DNA of 64,000 bases from CAZPHU01 sp964419255 (GCA_964419255.1 CAYQOU010000007.1:26318-90317); one strand, 5' to 3'. Shown: positions 27,441 to 36,489, counted from the first letter of the stretch. Notes: generated by a model not told the origin, from the sequence alone. A program made the numbers and translations.

Positions 27441-27479
27441 AAAAGGCGACTGCCATTTTATGGTAGCCGCCTTTTTTTT
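27441..27479 (+). terminator. Rho-independent terminator of dxs
   Basis: AAAAGGCGACTGCCA pairs with TGGTAGCCGCCTTTT around a short loop, with one mismatch and one wobble, followed by a run of eight T. It lies about 90 bp after the dxs stop and points rightwards. Confidence 0.9.
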
Positions 27480-27533
27480 ATCTCACTTGTTCAGATTACC
27501 GAAACCATACCGATATAATCTATATACTCCTTT

Positions 27534-27681
27534 ACTGAGAGGTTCTGAGTGGATGAATCGCCCAATGTTTTTGAGGACAGAAGGGTTGAAACAATCACGT
27601 GGAATACCGCAGCGGGTATTTTCAAGATTGCTGAAATTCTTCTGCCCCATTGAGCAAATCGCCGCGTGAAAACCGCTCAGT
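27534..27681. repeat. Dispersed hairpin repeat, long copy
   Basis: The left part contains GTTCTGAGTGGATGAATCGC, shared with copies near 36468, 40751 and 62165. The ends form an inverted repeat (ACTGAGAGGTT at 27534 and AACCGCTCAGT at 27671). The interior is partly similar to the sequence after the 36468 copy. The rest of the 27350-27817 gap, apart from the dxs terminator, shows nothing I can support. Confidence 0.55.
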
Positions 27682-27817
27682 TTAGGATACAGTGGACAAG
27701 CCATATATTATATCATCCGACTGATTGACCGATCGTGCTCATAGAAGAGTATCATATCTGGTCAACGACACGGATTTTCCCATCCGCTAAACGAGGTACT
27801 ACTAAAGGTGTGACCGC

Positions 27818-29524
27818 ATGAAAAAACAAGCATCTTCACAGAAGAGTAAACCGGCATATGATCAGTGTATAGATATCAACCGGGTTATTCAGTTGGGGAT
27901 AGATAGTTATCAAAGCGGTGAAATGGATACTGCCCAAACTCTTTTCGATCATGTACTTTCCCTCTCTCCCGAAAATCCCGATGCTCTGCATTACATGGGG
28001 CTTCTTGCTTTTCATCACGACCAGAAGAACGCGGCAATTTCGATCATCCTGCAGGCTCTTACCCAGGCTCCCCAAAGGTTCGACATCCACTACAATCTTG
28101 GCCAGATTTACGACAGCATGGATAACCGAACAGCGGCGATATCCTGTTATGAGACCGCGCTGAAGCTAAACCCGGATGCGGTCGATATAATAAACCGCCT
28201 CGGCCATGTATACACACGCAGTCAAAATTATCAACAGGCGATCCATCTTTATACTGATGCGCTCAGGCGCTTTCCCGATGATGTTACGCTCATTACCAGA
28301 ACAGGTATGCTTCTGTACGAGCTTCAGATGCCTCATTCGGCACTCCCCTTTTTCAGGAAATCGTTACAATTGCAAAGCTCAAATACTGTAAGTCGATTGT
28401 ATTTGAGCGAGTGCCTGAAAAGTACCGGCGAGCTTGAGTCAGCAAAAGCCTATGCTCAATCGGTCCTGTCTATCGACCCGGAAAACATCAATGCATACTG
28501 TTCGCTTTCGGAGACCGAAAAGTTCTCCCCCGGTCACCCGGCTTTTTCTTTCCTGGAAAAACAGGCTGATAACGGGTCTCTGACCAATCAGGCCCGAGCA
28601 GGTATTCTTTTTTCGCTGGGTAAAATGTATGCAGACACGGGTGAATATGACCGTTCTTTTGACTGTTACCGCAGAGCAAACGAACTGCGAAAGACATACA
28701 CAGGCCTTTTCGACAGAGATCTCTTCACCCGACGCCTCGATATATGGGAGAGCATATTTACCGGGAAGTATTTTGAGGGGCACAAAGAGCATGGTCTTGC
28801 GTCAGAAATACCCGTGTTTATCGTAGGCATGCCACGCTCGGGTACATCACTGGTGGAGCAGATTCTGGCAAGCCATTCGAAAGTGTATGGAGCAGGGGAA
28901 CTCAAGCAGATTTCCCACCTTGCCGCAACCCTGTGTGATGTCGAAAGGGATTTTGAATCGGCCCGACATATCTCCCGATCGGCAGTATACAAAGCCGCCG
29001 AGACATATCTTTCCTACATACAAACTTTGGCGCCCTCCGCCTCACGCATTGTCGACAAGATGCCCGGTAACCAGTTCTACCTCTGGGCTATTGCCCTTAT
29101 GTTTCCCCGTGCACGTATAGTATACTGCAAACGAGATCCTGTGGACACGTGTGTGGCCTGTTTCATAAAGAATTTCACCGAACGCCATCTGTATGCCAAT
29201 GACCTGGCCGACCTTGGCTACTATTATGCCCGTAGTGCTTCGATGATGAATCATTGGGCAAAAACTCTTCCAAATCCGATACTGGAGGTGAATTATGAGT
29301 CAGTTATCGCAGACATCCGAGGCACGATTCAAAGGCTTTTGGATTTCTGCGGGCTTGAGTGGGAGGATGCCTGTATGGAATTTCACAAAACCGAGCGAAA
29401 AGTATTGACTGCAAGCAGAACCCAGGTACGAAAGAAGCTGTATTCCAGCAGTATTGGTCGACATAAACGATACGAAAAACACTTGGAGCCACTGATGATT
29501 CAATTGCGGAAATCATCTCGATAA
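27818..29524 (+). CDS. TPR-sulfotransferase fusion protein
   Basis: 568 residues. Residues about 20-290 form at least six TPR units (for example FDIHYNLGQIYDSMDNRTAA, then ALKLNPDAVDIINRLGHVY). Residues about 325-555 are a PAPS-dependent sulfotransferase: 5'-phosphosulfate loop in VGMPRSGTSLVEQIL (near residue 337), the conserved VDKMPGNQFYLW, and the 3'-phosphate motif RDPVDTCVACF (near 439). Such fusions are known in proteobacteria and cyanobacteria and are thought to sulfate surface polysaccharide or protein substrates. It stands alone between terminator-bounded genes, so the substrate cannot be inferred. Confidence 0.9.
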   Translation: MKKQASSQKSKPAYDQCIDINRVIQLGIDSYQSGEMDTAQTLFDHVLSLSPENPDALHYMGLLAFHHDQKNAAISIILQALTQAPQRFDIHYNLGQIYDSMDNRTAAISCYETALKLNPDAVDIINRLGHVYTRSQNYQQAIHLYTDALRRFPDDVTLITRTGMLLYELQMPHSALPFFRKSLQLQSSNTVSRLYLSECLKSTGELESAKAYAQSVLSIDPENINAYCSLSETEKFSPGHPAFSFLEKQADNGSLTNQARAGILFSLGKMYADTGEYDRSFDCYRRANELRKTYTGLFDRDLFTRRLDIWESIFTGKYFEGHKEHGLASEIPVFIVGMPRSGTSLVEQILASHSKVYGAGELKQISHLAATLCDVERDFESARHISRSAVYKAAETYLSYIQTLAPSASRIVDKMPGNQFYLWAIALMFPRARIVYCKRDPVDTCVACFIKNFTERHLYANDLADLGYYYARSASMMNHWAKTLPNPILEVNYESVIADIRGTIQRLLDFCGLEWEDACMEFHKTERKVLTASRTQVRKKLYSSSIGRHKRYEKHLEPLMIQLRKSSR

Positions 29525-29544
29525 TACACTTATTCTAAAGAGGA

Positions 29545-30654
29545 CTATTTATCGGCGATATTTTCCAGGCGCATTTCTATGATAGAGCGCTTATCGGAGC
29601 CGAGACGCAAGGCTGTGTGAAGAGACTTGCGCTCCTTTTTGTATTTGCCCTGACAGTGATAAATCCAAGCCTCCACAAGATAGTAGGAAGAATTATTGGG
29701 GCTATGTCGTATAGCCTTACGCACCGCTTTTAAAGCTTTGCGGTATTTGTGCAGTGCACCGAAAGATTTTGCACGCAACAGATGTAGATCGCCGAAATCA
29801 TTTTTAAGCTTCATCGCTTCACGACTGAGAGAAAGAAGTTTCTTAAATTGCCGATTCTTATACATGCGGCTGAGGATGCAGAGATATTTTTCGGAGCTTT
29901 TCTCCCGGCGAGCCTGCGCTATTGAGCAGGAATCCGAGGCCAAACCATTCCGGCTGTGCTCATTGAGCGCAGTGTTTTCTCTCTGTCGTTTGTTGACAGG
30001 CCTATGATCATCAGTCTGCCGCGCTGTTTTTTCGAAGGAACTTTCGGGTGATTCCTGGTTTTTCGAACGTTTAGAAATTCTTTTTGTTTGTGTATTTGTG
30101 GCCGTTAGATGTTTTTCTTCTCTTTCACTCTGCGTATATTCGGGAGACGAATTATTGATCTGACTTTTTCTTTCGGAAAAGGTGCTGATAGAAATCTTTT
30201 CTACACTGTCGAGGGGCTCGGATATTGCGGTGTATGTGTTGGAAAATATGGTTTTGTTGACACACTGACAGTCGGTAAGTCGCCCGACATATAATGCACG
30301 AAATTGGTCGATCAGAGAGCGGTAGGAGTATTTACCGAGATGAAGTTCTTTGACAGCGGGAAACAGAGTCGGCTCGATGAATGCAGCCCTTCGAATATCC
30401 GCATATGCTTCGTTTAGCTGCCCTATACGCAACCACGATACAGCCCTGAGTAGGTAACAATCCACACACGAGCTATCTTCCTTGAGAGCCATAGATGTGT
30501 GGGCGATTATTCGTTCGATGGACGATGATCGGCAGGCGACCATAAAGAGGCTGTCTACATCCGGCTGGTACACGTGCTGGTTACCAATAGAGGCCGGGAT
30601 TGTGCAGCCGGTAATGACCGAAACGAGAATGACTCCCAGAATTATTTTCTTCAT
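29545..30654 (-). CDS. TPR-containing lipoprotein
   Basis: 369 residues from ATG 30654, preceded by GGGGTG; an upstream ATG gives nine extra residues. It begins with a clean lipoprotein signal (MKKIILGVILVSVITGC, lipobox ITGC), so Cys 17 of this form would be lipidated. TPR-like helices occur near residues 50-110 (CYLLRAVSWLRIGQLNEAYA) and again at 265-365 (DLHLLRAKSFGALHKYRKA). The middle is a Ser/Lys/Glu-rich low-complexity linker of about 120 residues. Convergent with the sulfotransferase gene (20-bp gap). Function unknown. Confidence 0.8.
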   Translation of the reverse strand: MKKIILGVILVSVITGCTIPASIGNQHVYQPDVDSLFMVACRSSSIERIIAHTSMALKEDSSCVDCYLLRAVSWLRIGQLNEAYADIRRAAFIEPTLFPAVKELHLGKYSYRSLIDQFRALYVGRLTDCQCVNKTIFSNTYTAISEPLDSVEKISISTFSERKSQINNSSPEYTQSEREEKHLTATNTQTKRISKRSKNQESPESSFEKTARQTDDHRPVNKRQRENTALNEHSRNGLASDSCSIAQARREKSSEKYLCILSRMYKNRQFKKLLSLSREAMKLKNDFGDLHLLRAKSFGALHKYRKALKAVRKAIRHSPNNSSYYLVEAWIYHCQGKYKKERKSLHTALRLGSDKRSIIEMRLENIADK

Positions 30655-30933
30655 TTTAGACACCCCGGTAAAACACATGCTCCCGTTTTATCGCCTAAAC
30701 GCTCCTAATTATTATATCATGCGGCAGATGATTACATCAACGAACATGTGAAAACGTTTCTATTTCCTGTTGCCGGGATCAAAGCCTTAGATGATCGTCT
30801 CAGGCCACAAACCTCCTATGGCAGACGACTGTAAGATTTGACAGCTTTGACAGCCAGCCGTAACTTATTTTTTATCACAGCAATAAGCGTACCCTGAAAG
30901 TAGCATGCGTATAAGGAGAGGGGAGCGGAAAAT

Positions 30934-31758
30934 ATGGATTTTAGCACAGAGCAGGTTGTTATTGCCTTCAGCCTCACTCTTTTTGCCGGTCTTGCCACCG
31001 GCATAGGTAGTGTCCTGGCCTTTTTCACCCATCATACAAATACCAAGTTTCTCTCCACATCCCTGGGATTTTCCGCCGGTGTCATGATATACGTCTCCTT
31101 TGTGGAGATCTTCGTAAAGGCACGGGAAAGCCTCGTTTCCGTGCTGGGAAATCGTGAGGGAACATATCTGACGGTCGGTTCGTTTTTCGGGGGGATATTT
31201 CTGATCGCCATAATAGACAAACTCATCCCCTCTTTCGAGAATCCTCATGAGATGCATTCCGTCGAAGAGATAGAAAGTCAGGTTGCCGGCATGGGAGAGA
31301 AGGAACGTAAGCTTTTGCGCATGGGCGTGTTTACCGCCCTGGCCATCGCCATTCATAATTTTCCCGAAGGGCTTGCAACCTTTACCTCCGCACTCACCGA
31401 CCCGGCTCTGGGTGTATCGATTGCAGTTGCAATCGCGATCCATAACATTCCCGAAGGTATTGCTGTATCCGTGCCGGTGTTTTATGCCACCAGGAGTCGG
31501 CGCAGAGCCTTCTTGTATTCCTTCATATCGGGTGTTGCAGAGCCGGTTGGAGCACTGGTAGGGTATGTGATACTTATGAGATTTGTTAATGGCCTCGTCT
31601 TTGGCGTTTTATTTGCCGGAGTAGCCGGTATCATGGTTTTTATATCGCTTGACGAGCTGCTGCCTGCCGCACAAAAGTTTGGTGAGCATCATCTTTCGAT
31701 ATATGGCATGATAGCCGGCATGATTGTGATGGCCCTCAGTTTGTTGCTGCTTATGTGA
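30934..31758 (+). CDS. zupT: ZIP-family zinc transporter ZupT
   Basis: 274 residues with eight predicted membrane helices. The ZIP metal-site motifs are present in helices 4 and 5: HNFPEGLATF and HNIPEGIAVSVP, along with FVEIF earlier. ZupT imports zinc and other divalent metals across the inner membrane. An imperfect stem (TCGTCT...AGACGA, about 30793-30832) lies in the leader. A GGAG-containing stretch precedes the ATG. It is followed 52 bp later by the HIT gene. Confidence 0.94.
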   Translation: MDFSTEQVVIAFSLTLFAGLATGIGSVLAFFTHHTNTKFLSTSLGFSAGVMIYVSFVEIFVKARESLVSVLGNREGTYLTVGSFFGGIFLIAIIDKLIPSFENPHEMHSVEEIESQVAGMGEKERKLLRMGVFTALAIAIHNFPEGLATFTSALTDPALGVSIAVAIAIHNIPEGIAVSVPVFYATRSRRRAFLYSFISGVAEPVGALVGYVILMRFVNGLVFGVLFAGVAGIMVFISLDELLPAAQKFGEHHLSIYGMIAGMIVMALSLLLLM

Positions 31759-31810
31759 AGCGGATATACATGAGAATGCTTTATCACCTCTATTGTACAG
31801 GAGCAAGAAA

Positions 31811-32161
31811 ATGGCAGACGATACGATTTTTGGTAAGATAATCAGAAAAGAGATTCCGTCTTCTATTGTATTCGAAGATGAACAGGTCGTGGCTTTTAAG
31901 GATATACAACCAAAAGCGCCGGTGCATATTCTCATCGTCCCGCGAAAAGCGATCTCAACTACCAACGACATACGTGAGGATGATGAGAAGCTAGTGGGTC
32001 ATATGATCAGAGTTGCGGCAACGATTGCCAAGGAGCTGGGCATATCGGCCGATGGGTATAGGCTTCAGTTCAACTGCAACAAACATGGAGGGCAGGAGGT
32101 TTTCCACCTCCACCTGCACCTTCTCGGAGGAAAGCCTTTAGGGCCCATGGTCTGCGCATAA
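31811..32161 (+). CDS. HIT-family nucleotide-binding protein (HinT-like)
   Basis: 116 residues from ATG 31811, with AGGAG at 7-nt spacing; an upstream ATG at 31793 is less likely. The histidine triad reads FHLHLHLLGGK, and the N-terminus has DDTIFGKIIRKEIPSSIVFED, both typical of bacterial HinT. These proteins hydrolyse adenosine phosphoramidates or acyl-AMP. It is probably co-transcribed with zupT. Confidence 0.95.
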   Translation: MADDTIFGKIIRKEIPSSIVFEDEQVVAFKDIQPKAPVHILIVPRKAISTTNDIREDDEKLVGHMIRVAATIAKELGISADGYRLQFNCNKHGGQEVFHLHLHLLGGKPLGPMVCA

Positions 32162-32170
32162 ACAGGCGTT

Positions 32171-32196
32171 AGAGACGCATACGCGGCTGCGTCTCT
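32171..32196. terminator. Hairpin between convergent HIT and DUF2795 genes
   Basis: A perfect 9-bp stem (AGAGACGCA / TGCGTCTCT) with an 8-nt loop, 10 bp after the HIT stop. It lacks a good T-run on either strand, so it may be a bidirectional pause site or a factor-dependent terminator. Confidence 0.5.
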
Positions 32197-32217
32197 ATCG
32201 CGCATCGGGATGAATGC

Positions 32218-32466
32218 CTATTCATCATCCGGTGAGTCGGCTCCCAGCAGATTATTTTGCTCTGAATCTCTGGGTATCCACAGCTCCTTTGCAGCTTCCG
32301 AAGCATTCTGGAATTGATGACCGGCAGGCAGCGCCTGTAGCGCTGCTATGATGGACTGCTCCGCATCGTGAGATTGTGCGTATTGAAGAAGCTGGTCTCT
32401 GTCTGTAGGAAACTGAGCCTGTTCAAGATAGTGTTCAAGGTCTATTGGATTGGCTATGAGACTCAT
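32218..32466 (-). CDS. DUF2795-like small protein
   Basis: 82 residues from ATG 32466, with AGGAGG closely upstream on the coding strand; the longer frame adds an implausible N-terminus. The core (LEHYLEQAQFPTDRDQLLQY, then ALQALPAGHQFQNASEAAKEL) matches the small DUF2795 domain, a helical family of unknown role. The C-terminus is acidic. It sits beside the thioredoxin remnant on the same strand. Confidence 0.65.
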   Translation of the reverse strand: MSLIANPIDLEHYLEQAQFPTDRDQLLQYAQSHDAEQSIIAALQALPAGHQFQNASEAAKELWIPRDSEQNNLLGADSPDDE

Positions 32467-32597
32467 AGTGCCTCCTTTTTTCCGGTTCTGTTGCATGTGT
32501 ACTATCCAAAGAGTAATGGTCCCCCTCAAAAAATTGAATCAAATTTCGTACCCATGATTGCCCCGATTGACGTTTTTTTTCTTTCTGGAGCATAGAA

Positions 32598-32941
32598 TCA
32601 ACCAGTTTGATTTTTTGCTCGCGACAACGCTTTCTCCAACCACTGACGAACACGCCACCGATGGCCACGCACCCGTAAACTCATTCACAACCGCCCCTTC
32701 GACAAACATCTTTACAGTGGGAATGCCCCTGATGTTGCATTTTTCAGCTGTCGTCTTACTCTTTTCGACATTCACTTTGGCCAGCAGCCACCTTCCGGAA
32801 TGCAGGCTATACAGCTCTTTTAAAACATGCTTTAGTAGTTTACACGGATCGCACCATTGGGGCCCAGAAATTAACCACCACCGGCCGATGGTGACTGCGG
32901 TTTATTACATCCTGTTCAAAATCATTGATTTCCAACGACAT
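32598..32941 (-). pseudogene. Frameshifted thioredoxin-fold protein
   Basis: ATG 32941 follows GGAGG and starts MSLEINDFEQDVINR...VVVNFWAP. The frame then breaks after CCCCA; shifting by one base restores WCDPCKLLKHVL and KVNVEKSKTTAEKCNIRGIP with PTVKMFVEGAVVNEFTG. A second one-base shift restores RVRQWLEKALSRAKNQTG and a stop at 32598. The reassembled protein of about 115 residues is a full thioredoxin domain with a CxxC active site (Cys-Asp-Pro-Cys) and the cis-Pro. Both shifts look like single-base insertions. It may be a recent pseudogene or contain sequence errors. Confidence 0.8.
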
Positions 32942-33092
32942 GGTTCCTCCCGAGTGCATCCTATTGGTCAGAGGATGTAATTTTGTGAAATATTTGTTTA
33001 ATTAATTTGAATAAATGGTTTGTATGCGCAGTTTATAATACTATTTTTGTGTTGCCTATTTCACACCGTCACTCTTTATAAGCAGGTTCAAT

Positions 33093-34433
33093 ATGCGAGA
33101 ACAACCAGACTCACAAAAGAGACTTATCGGAGAGTTGTGTGCTTTACATTCTTTGATTGCTCAGGATCTCTTCTCTGCCAAGAATTCCTCAACAAATATG
33201 CCAGATTTTCTGATTTTCGACTCCAAAACGGAAGATTCGAATATCACAGAGATGGTGGACTATACACTGAAACGACAGCAGGCGCTCGAGTTGGTGTATG
33301 CGATGGCCACTGCGTTTGGTACAAGTCTGCAATCGCTCAACGACCAGATAATTCTCAATATCAATGATGTTCTTCAGATCTCCTTTGCTGCAATTGGAAG
33401 AATCGATGGACGATACATAAAAGAATTTTCCGTGCTATCTAATAGCCGCATTTCACATTCGTACGATAAAGAAGTCGAGGGACACCTGCTCCAGCCTCCC
33501 ATCACCGAAAAGAAAAATGTAACCATTCATGGTGATCTGTCAGAGCACTTTTCCGACGACGTATGTCGAGCATACAGCTCATATCTCGGGGTGCCTATGG
33601 TTCACCGGGGGGGCGGAATCTGTGGCGTTATTGTAATCATGGATAAAGATAACCGGCAATTTACCCAACATGAGATTCATCTGGTGGAGATTTTTGCACG
33701 GTATTACAGTCATGAAGTTGAACGGGAAATTCTCACACTTCAACTTCGTCAGTCTCAGGAGATGCGAATGCTGGGACAGTTAGCTTCGGGTGTCGCACAT
33801 GAGGTCAGAAACCCACTCAACGCGATTGTGGCGCTCACCGAAGCGATGCATCAGGAGCTTGGACACTATCAGGAATTTTACGAATACCTCACCCATATCA
33901 AATCGCAGGTTAATCGTCTGACAATCCTTATGAGCGATTTGCTGGAACTGGGGAGACCCGTTGAGACGCGACATATGCATCCCTTTAACCTTCTGGATGT
34001 GCTCCAGGACGGCGTGGGGTCCTGGAAGCTGGCTTCCCGTCACGGGGGCAGAAAAATCGTGACGGATTATGCCCGATGTCCGCCGCAGAGCCGGATTTTG
34101 GGTGATCCATACAGGCTGCATCAGGTGATTTTCAATCTGCTGGAAAACGCCTGCAATCATTCAGCAGCCGATAAAGAAATCAAAATAGAGGTAGCTCAGA
34201 ACAGCCACGATCAGATACGTATCTCTGTAATAGACAAGGGGTGTGGAGTTGACAAATCGCATCTTAAAAGTCTTTTCGAGCCGTTCTTTACCACCAGACG
34301 CGGCGGCACCGGTCTGGGCTTAGGCATTGTAAAGCGAATAGTAGAAAGCCACAACGGCACCGTTACACTTATCAATAACATGCCCCCACCGGGAGCCCGG
34401 GTGGATATCAATCTCCCCCTGTTGATCTCATAG
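33093..34433 (+). CDS. Soluble GAF-domain sensor histidine kinase
   Basis: 446 residues without membrane helices. A GAF-like domain (about 65-215, with GVPMVHRGGGICGVIVIMDK) precedes a HisKA dimerisation helix with the phosphorylated His at 236 (ASGVAHEVRNPLNAI), then a HATPase domain: N box LLENACNHSA, G1 IDKGCGVD and G2 TGLGLGIVKRI. No response regulator gene is adjacent. It converges on a flagellin gene with a 15-bp gap, so a link to motility is possible but unproven. The HisKA/ATPase organisation resembles NtrB-like kinases, which can act with sigma-54 activators; that is an inference. Confidence 0.92.
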   Translation: MREQPDSQKRLIGELCALHSLIAQDLFSAKNSSTNMPDFLIFDSKTEDSNITEMVDYTLKRQQALELVYAMATAFGTSLQSLNDQIILNINDVLQISFAAIGRIDGRYIKEFSVLSNSRISHSYDKEVEGHLLQPPITEKKNVTIHGDLSEHFSDDVCRAYSSYLGVPMVHRGGGICGVIVIMDKDNRQFTQHEIHLVEIFARYYSHEVEREILTLQLRQSQEMRMLGQLASGVAHEVRNPLNAIVALTEAMHQELGHYQEFYEYLTHIKSQVNRLTILMSDLLELGRPVETRHMHPFNLLDVLQDGVGSWKLASRHGGRKIVTDYARCPPQSRILGDPYRLHQVIFNLLENACNHSAADKEIKIEVAQNSHDQIRISVIDKGCGVDKSHLKSLFEPFFTTRRGGTGLGLGIVKRIVESHNGTVTLINNMPPPGARVDINLPLLIS

Positions 34434-34448
34434 AAGGTACATATCGTC

Positions 34449-35264
34449 TTATCCCAGAAGCTGGACCACACTCATACGAGACATATTTGCCTGAAGAATC
34501 ATCGAAAGCGAAGCCTGCTGACGGATCTCGCTATTGATCATGCGGCTCATCTCTTCCGCATCATTTATATCATTAAGCGTCGACTCATATGCACTGTTGT
34601 TTTCGATCGAACTTTCGTTCAGCTTGCGCTGACTTTCCACGGAATGGATAAATCCGGTGGTTTTTGCCAGATAATCCAACGAGTGCCCGTATTCTGTTTC
34701 GACAAGCTCCATCGCCGTTTCCCGGGTATTATCCGCGCCTCCGGTAATATCAAGCACGGATGTATCAACCAGGGTTATACCCGAAAAAGAAATATCCAGG
34801 GTGTTCTGAGTGTCATTTGGATCAAGCGCTATGCTCTCCAGCGTCGTAGTGTTCTGAATCAGCGCCTGCCCTTCATAATGTGATGTATTTACGATACGAT
34901 CAATATCCTCCTTGAGTGCGTTATATTCAGCTTCAAGCGCCTTTTGCTCCTCACCGGTGGTACCGTCCTCCCAGTATATAGTAGTCAGTTCTTTCATCCG
35001 CCTCAGATTCTGTGTTATCATATCACCGGCGGTCTGGGCTATATCCAGCATGCCCGATGCCCTTCTCAGACTTTTATTAACGGAATTATACCCGACACGG
35101 TCCTGACGCAGGCTTTCTACCTTCATGAAATCTGATATGCCATCCTTGGGTTGGCGGAGTTTTATTCCTGAAGAGATTCTCTCCAGCGAATTTGCGAGTG
35201 ATGATTGGGATGTATTGTACGTGTTGACAAGACGCATTGTGGTAAAATTCAGGCCACTGAGCAT
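34449..35264 (-). CDS. Short flagellin A
   Basis: 271 residues. The D0/D1 ends are conserved (NTYNTSQSSLANSLERISSG near the N-terminus and EMSRMINSEIRQQASLSMI with QANMSRMSVVQLLG at the C-terminus), with almost no D2/D3. This gives a minimal filament subunit. It is clearly different from the second flagellin upstream (only the end domains align), so the filament may be a two-subunit polymer. A sigma-28-type promoter lies 105 bp before the ATG. An AGGGAGG-type ribosome site precedes the start. Confidence 0.93.
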   Translation of the reverse strand: MLSGLNFTTMRLVNTYNTSQSSLANSLERISSGIKLRQPKDGISDFMKVESLRQDRVGYNSVNKSLRRASGMLDIAQTAGDMITQNLRRMKELTTIYWEDGTTGEEQKALEAEYNALKEDIDRIVNTSHYEGQALIQNTTTLESIALDPNDTQNTLDISFSGITLVDTSVLDITGGADNTRETAMELVETEYGHSLDYLAKTTGFIHSVESQRKLNESSIENNSAYESTLNDINDAEEMSRMINSEIRQQASLSMILQANMSRMSVVQLLG

Positions 35265-35368
35265 TCTACACCTCCCTTGTGTATGTCCGAAGCTTCCCTG
35301 CCTTTTTACCGGGCTTCCCCTCCCGTTAAAAAGACCTGCTTACCAAACGTGTATCTTCCCCAGTAATT

Positions 35369-35396
35369 ATATCGACAGAAACAGGAAAAAACTTTA
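35369..35396 (-). promoter_or_regulatory. Sigma-28 (FliA) promoter of flagellin A
   Basis: On the minus strand TAAAGTTT is followed after 12 bp by GTCGATAT. This is close to the flagellar sigma consensus TAAAGTTT-N11-GCCGATAA, with one extra spacer base and three differences in the -10 element. It lies about 105 bp before the flagellin A start. Confidence 0.7.
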
Positions 35397-35417
35397 GCTG
35401 TTTCTATTAGAAACCGC

Positions 35418-35451
35418 AAAAAAAAGGGGCGATTTCAGATCGAAATCGCCC
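35418..35451 (-). terminator. Rho-independent terminator of flagellin B
   Basis: Minus-strand stem GGGCGATTTC / GAAATCGCCC (10 bp, 5-nt loop) followed by eight T, about 33 bp past the flagellin B stop. It separates the two flagellin transcripts, each of which has its own promoter. Confidence 0.92.
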
Positions 35452-35483
35452 GCCCATGACAATGCGATACCAGCGGTTTCAGT

Positions 35484-36290
35484 TTACATGTACAATTGAA
35501 GAATCCCCTGTTGTGACAGATTTGCCTGTGACATCATTGATACCACAGCCTGTTGACGAATAGATTTATCTGTTTGCTTCGCGATCTCCTCAGCATCGTT
35601 AATGTCGGTGATTGAGGAGATTACAGACTTCTTGCTCTCGATGATCGTATCGGTAAAGTTCACCTGGCGGTCCACTGCCTTATCCATCCGCTCGGCCCCA
35701 ACGAGAAACTCCACCGCCTTGTCGATCTCACCCTGAATCGCGGTGAGATTAGCAGATGTTGAGGCGGTCGATGCCGAGGGAAGCTTGATTGCGGTTGCCT
35801 CGGCATCCGCAAGAGTTCCCTGGCTGTAGAAATCTATGGCGAAGTTCTGCACAGCGGTCCCGGCATCAACATCGATGGTCTGAACAGCACCGGTGATATA
35901 CACATCATCGTTGTTGTCGATCGTCTGAGTGATAGATTTTTGCAACGCCTTAAACTCAGCTTCCAGCGCACTCTTTTCGTCATCATCGCTCGATGCATAA
36001 TAGTCTGATGCGATCGTCTTCAGATTTTTCAAATCCTCATACACCGCAGTTCCCACCTCCACGGCTTTCGATGTGTCAGCCTTTGCAGCCTGCAACGATT
36101 GCTTGATTCGCTCATACTTGGAAATATCATTCTCGAGATTGCTTGCACGTACATAACCTGAGAAATCGTCGCTGGGCTTCTGTATTTTCTTCCCTGAAGC
36201 GATACGCCCCATTACTTCTGCCAAAGCATTATTATTGTTGGAATACACTTTGGCTAGTGATTGGTTGAGATTGTTTACCCCGCCGATCAT
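35484..36290 (-). CDS. Short flagellin B
   Basis: 268 residues from ATG 36290, which follows GGGAGGTG; ten upstream codons in the same frame are unlikely to be used. The N-terminal pattern is ALAEVMGRIASGKKIQKPSDD, the C-terminal pattern KSVISSITDINDAEEIAKQT and SIRQQAVVSMMSQANLSQQG. A small Ala/Thr/Ser-rich loop takes the place of D2/D3. It has a near-perfect sigma-28 promoter and its own terminator, suggesting it is the major filament subunit. Confidence 0.94.
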   Translation of the reverse strand: MIGGVNNLNQSLAKVYSNNNNALAEVMGRIASGKKIQKPSDDFSGYVRASNLENDISKYERIKQSLQAAKADTSKAVEVGTAVYEDLKNLKTIASDYYASSDDDEKSALEAEFKALQKSITQTIDNNDDVYITGAVQTIDVDAGTAVQNFAIDFYSQGTLADAEATAIKLPSASTASTSANLTAIQGEIDKAVEFLVGAERMDKAVDRQVNFTDTIIESKKSVISSITDINDAEEIAKQTDKSIRQQAVVSMMSQANLSQQGILQLYM

Positions 36291-36404
36291 ACACACCTCC
36301 CTTGGTAGAATAATATCCATGTCACCAGCGACAAAGCTTCCCCTCTCTGCCGGGTAACAGTTTTATACGAAGTTTTTTTACCAAAAACGTTTCCCCTAAA
36401 AGGT

Positions 36405-36431
36405 CTATCGGCAGGAAAGTGTAAAACTTTA
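36405..36431 (-). promoter_or_regulatory. Sigma-28 (FliA) promoter of flagellin B
   Basis: Minus-strand TAAAGTTT, an 11-bp spacer and GCCGATAG: one base away from the full consensus TAAAGTTT-N11-GCCGATAA. It lies about 115 bp before the flagellin B start, giving a leader of roughly 100 nt. Confidence 0.88.
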
Positions 36432-36467
36432 GCACATTTTTTATTTTATTTTTGCCTAACCGGAGCG

Positions 36468-36489
36468 GTTCTGAGTGGATGATTTTCGC
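36468..36489. repeat. Dispersed hairpin repeat, degenerate copy
   Basis: GTTCTGAGTGGATGATTTTCGC matches the conserved core of the repeats at 27534, 40751 and 62165. Sequence to its right (to about 36600) is partly similar to the interior of the 27534 copy (an AATACC block, then AAGAATTGCTGA). It lies between the sigma-28 promoter and the downstream glycosyltransferase-like gene. The remainder of 36291-36608 is the flagellin B leader. Confidence 0.5.

Noticed and set aside
30793..30832. Stem-loop in the zupT leader as a possible metal riboswitch
   Set aside because: Only a 6-bp outer stem with a partial inner pairing; it matches no riboswitch class I know and is too weak to claim.
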